Shown here in pieces: positions 43,801-55,800 of a stretch of DNA of 64,000 nucleotides. Source of the stretch: Lottia gigantea (lineage: Eukaryota; Mollusca; Gastropoda; Lottiidae); the NCBI RefSeq assembly GCF_000327385.1, contig NW_008708797.1:2508838-2572837 (forward strand). The letters are read 5' to 3'. Each line of letters begins with the position of its first letter. The stretch's first letter is position 1. The notes beneath the pieces were generated by a model. It saw only the letters and a program-made list of their open reading frames with translations. It ran no database searches and had not been told where the DNA came from. The position numbers were made by a program, and so were the translations under genes.

Positions 43801-46800
43801 ATTTGGATGCCAGGTGATCATACGCAGGTAAGTTCAGATTTTGATAAGTCTCAGTGATAATGTTTCTTCATCATTTACACATCTAAAGCATCAATTTTTA
43901 TACGCCTACATGAAATGGGGGGCGTATATTGTCGTCACCCATGTCCGTCGGTCCGTCTGTCCGTCCACAATTGCTCGTAAACACTCTACAGGGCACAATT
44001 CTTGACGGATTTTAACGAAACTTAATATGTGTGTTCGTAATCACCCAAGGATAAACCCTATTGAAAATCAGCGAAATCGAAAAATATTTAGCATGAATTA
44101 TTGCCCTTGTTAATTTTTAGCTCGTAAACACTCTAGAAGGCACAATTCTTGACAGATTTTGACGAAACTTGGTATGAGTGTTTGTAATCACCCAAGGATA
44201 AACCCTATTGAAAATCAGCGAAATCGAAAAATATTTAGTATGAATTATTGCCCTTGTTCTTGCAAACCGTTCAATTTTTAGCTCGTAAACACTCTAGAAG
44301 GCACAATTCTTGACAGATTTTGACGAAACATGGTATGAGTGTTCGTATTCACCCAAGGATAAACCCTATAGAAAAATCAGGGAAATCGAAAAATATGTAG
44401 TATGAATTATTGCCCTTGTTCTTGAAAACGCGTTCAATTTTTAGCTCGTAATCACTCAAGGAGGCACAATTCTTGACAGACTCTAGAAGTCACAATTTTT
44501 TTGTTCATAATCACAATTTACAATAGATGTCAATATTTTCCTGAGAAACTATTTTGGTTAACAAATAAGAAAATTTAATTTAATCATTTAACATGTCCCT
44601 AGCCAGCCACCATACATGTACAGCATCATAAGATACTATAAATAGACCAAGTGGAAAATCCAAGACAGATATCCAATCATAGCTAGTCATGTGACATCCC
44701 AAGATGCAGCAGTTAATCTGATTTCATTTTATAAATGTCATTCAAGAGAAAAGGTTTGCTTAATCATTTCATTTTCACCAATTGTGCTGATACAAAAATG
44801 AAATTAAACATGGGTCATAGGGGAAAGGTTTTGTTTCTTGGAAGATTAAATTGAGTTGCTGGATAAGTAGGCTACTATAGGAAAAATATTTAGTATGAAT
44901 TATTGCCCTTGTTCTTGCAAACCGTTCAATTTTTAGCTCGTAAACACTCTAGAAGGCACAATTCTTGACAGATTTTGACGAAACTTGGTATGAGTGTCCG
45001 TATTCACCCAAGGATAAACCCTATAGAAAAATCAGGGAAATCGAAAAATATGTAGTATGAATTATACCAAGTTAATTATTTTGAAATCGATTATTGAAAA
45101 CAGGCTACTGATCAAAAATTTTAATGAAGAAATCTTCTGATTTCCGTCTATTGATGTATATGGTTGTATAAATTTGTCATTTATTGATATCTGGTTCATT
45201 GAATTTCTAAAATATATAATCATCACATATAATCTGATGTGACTTGTCCAATTACCATGTAGCAGATCATGTTGAAAAAAACAAATTTAACTGACTTTTA
45301 ATCATTTACAAAATTCGATAATCAAAATTATATATTGATTATTTGTGCCCAGTCCTAAGTAGTCGCATGATCATAAGTATATTTCATAGATTTGTGTTAG
45401 TGTACATATTATTATTTTTATAACTGTTGTTTTTACACAGTGCTTTGTATTTATTTTAGTTTATTTTATTATTTGAATTAAAACTTTGTTAATTTATCAC
45501 ATTTTTTCTTATTCCTGTGGCACATTGAGCAGTAATTACTTATAGAATTATTGCTAATGGATAAACTGTCATAATAGTAAAATTCAATTCTTTTCTTGTC
45601 CTTATTAGCCAAGACAGCTGCAATCAAGTATACTTACAAATCCATTGCATTTCATGCAAACTAATCAAATCTTCGAGAAAAAAAATGTAAGGATGTAAAA
45701 AGAATCAATTCAACAGGAGAAAAAAGGTGGTAAATATTAGCAACTCCCACCTGTCATAAACTCGATACATAAAACTTTTAAAAAAATATTTCAACCTAAT
45801 TTGCTTGAATATAATCTGCAAATACACAATTCATGACAGACTTATTGAAATCACCCAAGGATAAATCTGATCAAAAATCTTGTAAAACACGTAATTTTTA
45901 TTCTACAAAGCAGAAGTCTATAACAAATTTGACAACTTGATGAAATTGATCACAATCAAAACTAAACCTTTTGAAATATAAAATACAAGTTATTGCCGTT
46001 ATTCTTACAAATGTGTTTGATTTTTAACTTGTGATGGCACAGTTTGTGATGGATTTGGGTATAAGTTGAATATTTCCTGGTGTCTATGTTTGCTATTTTC
46101 TAACAAATATTCAATTTCAAACAAAGCTATCAGTGGGCGTATATTACCTTGCCTGGCAAGCTATCTTATAACATGACAAAGTCCTGAACTAAGGTTATGA
46201 AAGGTTCCAAGCCACTGTTCTTAAACCAAAACAGTAACAGTAGGAAAATAGTCTGCATAGCCAAAAACAGTAATATATAGAAACTTAATCCAGATAAATC
46301 TGTTGTTTTTACAGAAGAATTGTACGTTAGGTCAGACATTGCGGTTTGAAAGACGTAAACAGTCAAGCAAGTGTCACATTGGGGTTGATTATAAACCACT
46401 CTTAAATCATACTGTCTGCCCCTGTCAAATAGAAGATTATGAATGGTAAGTATTCATACTGTCTGCCCCTGTCAAATACAAGATTATAAATAGTAAGTAT
46501 TCATACTGTTTGACCCTGTCAAATAGAAGAGTATGAATGGTAAGTATTCATACTGTCTGCCCCTGTCAAAAACAAGATTATAAATAGTAAGTATTCATAC
46601 TGTTTGACCCTGTCAAATAGAAGAGTATGAATGATAAGTATTCATACTGTCTGACCCTGTCAAATAGAAGATTATAGATGGTAAGTATTCATACTGTCTG
46701 CCCCTGTGAAATAGAAGATTATGAACAGTAAGTATTCATACTATCTGCCCCTGTCAAATAGAAGATTATAAATGGTAAGTATTCATACTGTTTGACCCTG

Positions 46801-49800
46801 TCAAATAGAAGATTATAAATGATAAGTATTCATACTGTTTGACCCTGTCAAATAGAAGATTATGAATGGTAAGTATTCATACTGTCTGACCCTGTCAAAT
46901 AGAAGATTATAAATGGTAAGTATTCATACTATCTGCCCCTGTCAAATAGAAGATTATAAATGGTAAGTATTCATACTGTTTGACCCTGTCAAATAGAAGA
47001 TTATGAATGGTAACTATTCATACTGTCTGCCCCTGTCAAAAAGGTAAGTCATTGTGCTTTCTGGCCCTGTCAAATAGGAAAAGGCAAGTCATTGTGCTAT
47101 CTGACCCTGTCAAATAGAAATTCTTAGTTATCATACTGTCTGCCGTGTTTAATCGAATGATATTAATGATAATTTATCATATTAAGTGGCCATGTCAAAT
47201 ACAAGATTAAGAATGGTAAGTTATCATATTGTCTGTCCCTGTCAAATAGAAGGTTATGAATGGTAAGTTATCATACTGTCTGCCCTGTCAAATAGAAGGT
47301 TATGAATGGTAAGTTATACTGTCTGCCCTGTCAAATAGAAGATTATTTGTATTAAGTCATCATACTGTCCCTGTAAACTGACTGTAATTACTGTACATTG
47401 GTAAAGGTTTATTCATTGTTGTGTTTATTTTAGTGATTTTGGTTACGAAGGTTCTCATGAAAATGGTAAATGTAAACCATCATCATGGTTTGATCCTAAT
47501 GAACCCTCTGTGGAATGTTCAGAAGGAAAGAAATATAATAAAAGTGTTGGGTAAGTATAGCTTTAACTGTAATAGTTGCAACAGACTTTTAGACCTTATT
47601 TTTTGGTTTGCAAAGGCAAAAAATGGTCTCAAAATGTGCGAAAAGTAAATAATTGGCTCTAAAAGGTGCATTTATGAAATTTTGTCAGGATTTTCATATG
47701 ATATGAAAGCAGTTGCAAAATATTATTCAAAAATTTGTCACAACCTTTTCCGGCCAAATTTTGCAATTTTGGACCAAAACAATAAAGTATTTGTGCAAAG
47801 ATCGATTACTAAAGAAAACAAAGTGGTGCAGTAAATTTTTGCCTTCATTTGCGGTTTAAACCGGAAATAGATTTTAACTTCCTCTTGAATAACTTCCAGT
47901 GCAATTGATAAAAGTTAACAAAATTATGCTGATTAGTATCCATAGTAATTCTAAAGCTGATTTTAAAATAAAATCCATTCAGGAAGTGATGCTTTGGCCC
48001 CATTTCGATTTTCTTGAATTGTGCGATTTTGATTCAGACATTGTGGCCGATCTGATTTAGATGATTTTGGTGTTAAATGAAAGAGCATAAAAAAAGATAA
48101 GAAACTAGGAAGATGATTTTTATACGCCCACATGAATATGTGGTCGTATATTGTCGTCACCCCTGTCCGCCAGTCCGTCGGTCCGTCCTGCCGTCAGTCC
48201 ATCCGTCAACATTTCTTGTGAGCACTATAGAGACTACAGTTTTTATCTGATTTTGATAAAACTTGGTGTTATTGCCCTTGACTATGTAAAAACCCGTCAA
48301 AATTTGTTAAAAATAGTTTTTGAGCAGGATTGAAGCTACAGTTTTCAACCGATTCTGATGAAACTTGGTGTGATCATTGGAATTGATAAGATCTCGGACA
48401 AGTTTTAATTTGACGCATTTTCAATGAACAGTTTTTGAGTTATGGCCCTTGTTAAAACGCATCAAAATTTGTTAGAAGTAGTTTGTGAGCAGGATTTACA
48501 CTACAGTTTTCAACCGATTCTGATGAAACTTGTTGTGATCATTGGAATTGATAAGATCTCGGACAAGTTCACTTGATGCATTTTTGATTAACGGTTTTCG
48601 AGTTATTGCCCTTGACTTTGTAAAAACGCGTCAAAATTTGTTTGTGAGCACAATAGAAGCTACAGTTTTCATCCGATTCTGATGAAACTTGGTGTGATCA
48701 TTGGAATTGATAAGATCTCGGACAAGTTCTAACTTGACGCATTTTCGATGAAATGTTTTTGAGTTAATGCCATTAACTTACGAAAAACGCGTCAAAATTT
48801 GTTTGTGAGCACAATAGAATTTACAGTTGTCAACCGATTCTGATGAAACTTGGTGTGATCATTGGAATTGATAAGATCTCGGACAAGTTCTAACAAGAGA
48901 TATTTTTGATGAATATTTTTTGAGTTATTGCCCTTGACTTGTTGTATTTGGTTTCGGGGAAGGGAGGGTTTGATATTGATTTTAAAAAATTTTGTGGAAT
49001 TATTCAGCATAAATAATTTCTTCAATATGAGAAAATTCGTACTTTAGTCACTAAAGACTGTTTTATTATTTCTGACAGCTGCCAGTGCGCAAGCTATCTT
49101 TTAATTTCGCTTTTGCTTTTTTGCAATTTCCATTTGAATTTTTTTTGAAGGCTCACATTTTGTGACTTAGACCTTTGATGAGCTTGACCTTTACTGGGTC
49201 AAAGTTCATTGGCATTGACTATCAGTTGATACTTTCATATTTAACCTCTTCTTCTGGTTTTATAGCTGTCCAAGCTCTTTCTGACAATATATTACACAAG
49301 TTTTTTTCTTTTTGATTTTGTACAAACATACTGTAAATGAATGAATCTCTGCTGAACTGAAGAAGGTTTTTGCTGGGGCTTAATTCTCACTTGCTTGGGT
49401 CCAACCCCTGCAGACCTCACCCTAATAATGGGGCTGTTTGTAGTTAAAAAAAAAAAGGTTTTAGAATTTTCATATTTTTTACCTTGAGCTTTGTTGACCT
49501 CGACCTTTGTAGGATCGAAGGTCATTGACCTTGGCAATCTATTTGTACTTTCATATTTGATGACCAACGTCAACTGCCAGACCTTCCCCTTAACAAGGTC
49601 AAAGGTTATTGACCTTAGCAATCTGCTACCTGTTTTTGTACAGGAGGCAAACAGTACACAGTTTAAAAAAGGGCTTGCTAATCTTGCTAATTGAGAATAT
49701 GGGTCATACAAAGGGCAGGTGAAAATTATGTATTATATATATGTTATTTGCGCACAATAAGAAATACTGAGATGAATCTTTTTTATTAACTTTTGTAGAT

Positions 49801-52800
49801 ATCGTAAAGTTGCTTCAGATAAATGTAAAGGCGGTATAGAATTATCTGATGTTTATAAACCAGTTGTTAAAGTTTGTTCTGTCGTAGCACCTAATGGTTT
49901 ATCTTTACATACAGATAGTAATGTTATCTCAACTAATACACCTATTACTATTGAATTAACACAGGCTGGGGTAAATACTCTTCATCTAGTAGCCAGTTTG
50001 GGAATGTGAATACTTTATTTCCATAGAGCAATCTGATATATTCTATGTCAAATCTGTACAGCAGTACAACAGTGAAATCAGGATAAGAAAAGTATTTCAT
50101 TTTCCTTTGTTGTTTTCAAGTGATAGTTTCATTACAATACAGCAGAATTTGGAGGTTGAAAAGTTTTTTTTGTGATGTTTGATAAAAAGTATTTTTGAAT
50201 TTCTTTTAGGGATCAAGAATATCCACGAGCTATACATGGAATTTTGGTGATAATCAAACAAAGACTATTACTGGGCTAGAGAAATCAACTCAAATTAAAC
50301 ATACTTATAAAAAGTATGGCAAATATAACATATCACTTATTGCTAGTAATAATAAAGGAAAATCAGAAGCTCATCTCTTTATTAGAGTTGAAGGTAATTT
50401 TATACAGAAGTTATAATTATGAATAATTGATAAGAATAAAACCAAATCTATAGAGTATCTGAAGACGGTTAGCAGTAATAAAAAATGCCATGGTATATTT
50501 TCTTTTCCGACAAAGTCTGCCTAAATGTTCAGATCAATTCTCATAATTCTAGTATATCAGCTGTGTAAAACAATATTTATTTATAAATTACAAATTATAT
50601 GAAATTATAAAAAATATATTGTTTATTAGTTCAATTATGTACCATTTCTATTGTTTGGTACAGTAAATTAATGAATATTTACTCTAGTCATCTTCTACAA
50701 TTAATCAACAATCAAAGCTTGACTTTGGATTTGAATTAGTTTAAATGAAATTTTATCATTTGTGATTGGATCAAAAGGTAACTCTTATTTCTTTTGATTT
50801 TTTAATTTTAGAGAAAGTGACATTATTGATGCTAGATGTGCCCAAATTTACACAAAGTCAGAAATCTACCATGATAGAAGTATTTACTGGTTTTAGTTAC
50901 TTTCCTTTAAGTAAGAATATTAATCATACATTATTTGTATGGACATGGGGCGATGAGGTGAATATTTTAATGTTTATTTATTAATTGTTTTTACTGTTTT
51001 TATGTCTTATGATTATTCCAAGACCCTGTAGATGAAGCAAGAAGTATAAAGTTTTGAAGTAACATTACATTAGTTCAAATCTTAAATGGCATCTCAGATA
51101 TTAAATTTTGATTCCATTGGCATGACTATTTCATGACAGATTTTGACAAAGTAAATGTCTTTTTAATTCAACCTAAAAGTGAAGTAGAGTAATAATTCTA
51201 TTTTATAATAAAACAATAAAATAAGCAATAATATAACTTTCAGATAATATTTTTGGATGGTAGTCAAACACTGATATCTGATATTTAAATGAATTTTTAT
51301 TTATATAGAATGGTAGTAATCCTGAACTGTCCTGGTTAAAAACAATACATCATACATATAATAAATCCGGTCTATATCATGGTAGTGTAGAAACATTGAA
51401 TTCTGTTAGTTCAGTATATAAACAGTTTACTATTCAAGTATTTGGTAAGTTCATGAAAACACACCTTTATTTAACAAGGACATTAACTTATATTCTCAAA
51501 GTTATTTCTACCAGCTAGTTCTTAGACAAACAAAATGGAAATGATGTTTTCTATACCCTTTCATAGGTAGGTGGACTAGAATATTGAGACAAAAAAATGA
51601 CCAGACTGTCACAGGCAGACAGAGATTAGGACCAATGAAATGAAAAAACATTTTCATTTTTAGTGTTTTGTCAGAAACTGGCTGAGGATGAAAACATGCT
51701 AAACAGAGAAAAATCTTACTTTGATTATTATTCTAATATTACCATTCCATTGTTATTTTATCCTTTAGAAAAGACAAGTACAGTGAGATTTGGTTTTCTA
51801 TCAAGAATTAATATATATAACTTTAATAGCAATCTTCAAACTAGAGTCTTATTTTTGAATTTGTTAAAAAGAGAGATCATGAATGTAAGTTTTGTTACAG
51901 ATTTTTTTATTTACACTGGTGTCTTAATTAAAATCCATGGTTCCCCGTCTGCAATTTCTAAGAAAATTTCAAAGGATTATTAAGCCATGTTACCTTGATG
52001 CATGTTTTAGGACATAATATAAAGACTCATTTTCAATTATATTGATTCTGAAAATGTGTGCCACCACTGTTATGAAATACTTTCCCTCACAACATGGTAA
52101 TTGTTTTTGGCACATTTGATGCCCATTTTACAGGCCCTAGGAATTGAAGACAGTAGACTGGATGTTCATCAGAATAAACTGGAACCATTCAGTGTAGATA
52201 TAATATTAGTACCAGGTGATACAGGGGAAGTTAAACATGAAGATGTAAGTTCTTTAATTCTAATTTATTGGTGATATCAAGATAAGTCTATACTGAACAA
52301 TCCTGTCGCCAGGAATGAATTGGTGATGGGGCTCAGATTTTGTACAATTTCGAGGTACCAAAAAAGGTATCAAAATCTATTGATCTATGGATTTTGTACA
52401 AACACACTGTAATTTGTAAATGAATCAATCTCCGCAGAACTGAAGAAGGTTTGGCTGGGGCTTAATTCTCACTTGTTTGGGCCCAGCCCCCACAGACCCC
52501 ATTCTAATGACAGGGCTGATTCTGTAACAATTTTTGGAGGGTAATAAGGCACTTTGTAGTCTAGCATAAATAATTTGGACAATTATGATTAATACTCTTC
52601 TGTCAGGCTATATTCTCTGACATGAATAAGATAATCCATTTGATAAAGATTGCAGGGAAAACCTAAGAGAAAATCTTGAAATAGTAAGGATTTATAGGGG
52701 AAAGGGGGAAACAGGACCCTGAAAAGAAAGAAATAAGTTGAAAATCTGTAAGTTGTCTAGCCTGTGAAAAATTTTTAAGGAAGAAGATGTTACACTTAGA

Positions 52801-55800
52801 TATAAAATTATATAAAATAATAGAATTGTAATTAGTTTTCTGTGAATGGAACATTTGAACTAATATTAAAAATCTTATCACATAATATGTCAGTACTGTG
52901 AGTGGTATGACATTTCTTTCTTAATTGGTATCTTGAAATTCAGAATGATTTTATGTATCATGCTATTTATATTGGCTACACAGATATTGATATCTAGTTT
53001 AAATAGTATGGCTTGTTTTATTTCTAGTTGGCCAAGAAGTTGATTGATATCGTTAATAATGGAGATTTAAGTGTTAATTTAGATGGCTCTAAAAATTCAT
53101 TCCATCAGATACAAGTTAAAAGTGCCTCACTAATTTCAGGTATGTTTATATATTTATTATAAAAATAATAGCTAATTACACGAAATCACCAAAAAAATAA
53201 TACAATTTTATTGATGAATACTTATAGAATATTTATTACTTTCAACGTTTCAATGTGATTCTCACACCTTCATCAGGAATATAATGTGTGAGAACAACAT
53301 TGAAACGTTGAAAGTAATACATAAACTTATCCATCCATAAAATTGTTTTTTTTTAATCTATAACTCTGAAGGATTAACTTTGAAAATGTTTATACTTGTT
53401 TTAAAACTTTATGAATAGAGCTAGAAATTAGATCCCTTTCCTCCACACCCTAAACTAAAATACATATGGACAAAAACTGATTCTGTGATTCTTATTTAAA
53501 GGGACAGTTGCGGTATTTAAGAGGATTGATTTGAATCTTGAATATATGAAAATAGTCTCCAGAAGTACTAGAAATGTTTGAATATCGCATGATTCTCCTT
53601 CAAACTAGGAATTTTACTCACTTACTTACTTTACTATACCCATATATGTCTTTTCTGTATATCACATTTTGCATTAGGGCCCCATTTTCTTTTTGACTAA
53701 ATCTCTATAAATGATAACTAGTGACATTTTAAAGGATGAGTGAAGAGGAATAATAAAAATCTTTGAATGTGATCAAAAACATTTTTCAATTTTTCAAGTA
53801 AACTCATACTTCTGTTAATTTCAATCGATGATTTTTAAAAAAAAACTTGGAGTAAAAAAAAAACACTTTTAAAATAGCCTTCATTGGCAGGAGTAGAAAA
53901 TTAATGAGCTGGGCGATCATGTGACCTTGTGACGTCATTTGTGCCCAACTGAAGTAAATGGAGCACTATGCCTAGCTGTATTGCAACTGAAAGCAACGAG
54001 ACCCTATACTATAATAATATTTGGCATGAAATCAACTGCTTTAGATGGATTCTATTGGTTTAAATTATAGTCGCGATTATCTAACAATAATAATAACGCA
54101 ATAATAGAAAAAGGCTGTGTTCAACTTCGAAATCGTAATGCTGTATTAAAACTATAATATCGTAATCATTACTCAGCCATAATCAGAATGATCGCCATCG
54201 GCCTATTGCCACATCGGTCTAGCCTACATTTTTTTTTTCACTAAATCAGGCACAGGTAGATCTAATATATTCAGGCACGATGTTTACCATCGTAAGTAGT
54301 ATGTTGTGTAAAACCCTGCCTCCCCTCCTCGATTGTTAGAGCCATAGGGCATAGGCCACACACTGCGGCATAATGTAAACAATATGGCAGCCAATCTCAG
54401 TTGGGCACAAAATTTACGAATGGTCATGGAAACGAATGAACTTTGTTGCATACTTTGAAAGGTGTTTTTAAAAGGTTTTTTTGCTATTCTAGATGGGACA
54501 ATAAACCGAGGCTACAGGCTGTGCACATTAAAGATCCCTTGACAGTTGAAAAAAAAAAATAAAAAGAACAGGTTAATGCCGCAGTCCTGGCAAAATGTCC
54601 CTCATTGCAACCTGCATTAGCCTGCATGGTGCAGAAAAGTAGGATGTAAAACTCCATTCATTTCATTTATTTCAGTCATTCTTTAAGAAGATGAAAGCCC
54701 TATAATCCATTAGTGTAGAATATTAAACATTTAATTAATGATATGTATTTGTAGATATAGAAACACCAACCACTAATACGAATAATTCACCTAATTTACG
54801 TCCAGTATATATAGCTGTACCAGTATTGATTGTTATTGTTGTCTTGACTACTTTGGTTTTTCTATACTATAGAAGGTTAGAATTTAATTCATGTCACTTG
54901 TAAATACATTCTTTTAATATTGCAATACATGGACAGTGCTCAAAGTTAAGATCTAAGCATTTCAATGTTTGAGAAAGAAATGATAACTCATATGAAAAGA
55001 TCTATATATAGGATTACATTGTAACAGGACATCATTCTCTTTAATAAGAAAATGTGTTTTTTTTTCAATATTTATATGGTAATAACAACCTAATAGTACA
55101 TTATTTTTTAATTATCTAAATACCATCTCCAATAATTGTTATTTTTGTAGAAGTTATCGTCAAGCTAAGCGTTATAGTATGTTAAGAATTCATAATGATG
55201 AAGATAATGCTATGTTAGGTGAAGATGATGATGATGATGAACCACCATTGGATTTAAATCCTGACTTTGCTCGAGATAGAAATTATCATGATGATCAACT
55301 TGATCTTGGTTCAGGTATTTGTTATTTATTTTGAATTTATGTGTCCTATGATTGCCTCTTGCCTTATAAACTATGGTTTATAAATATTTGAACAGATTTA
55401 TGAACCATAATTTGTTTGTCATTTGTTTGTCATAATTTGTTTGTATTCTTTGCTGTAGAAGTCTTGAGGTTCATAGAAACAAGAATTTATGTACAGTACA
55501 AACTGTATTAAGAGACCTCTCAAAGGAATAATGGAAAACAGTCTCTTAATGGAGGTGGTCTCTTAGAACAGAATCGTGTTAGAATAAACACCACAACTAT
55601 TTTATTTTGACAGTCATTTTTATACGCCCACATGAAATGGGGGGAGTATATTACATTCACATATGTCCGTCGGTCCGTCGACATTTGCTCGTAAACACTC
55701 AAAAAGACACAATTCTTGACGGATTTTGACGAAACTTGGTATGAGTGTTCGTAATTACCCAAGGATTAACTCTATTGAAAATCAGAAGAATCGAAAAATA

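Noticed and set aside
46399-47370. Regularly spaced 47-bp repeats resembling a CRISPR array
   Set aside because: Units are contiguous with no unique spacers, in an animal intron, and derive from an exon end.
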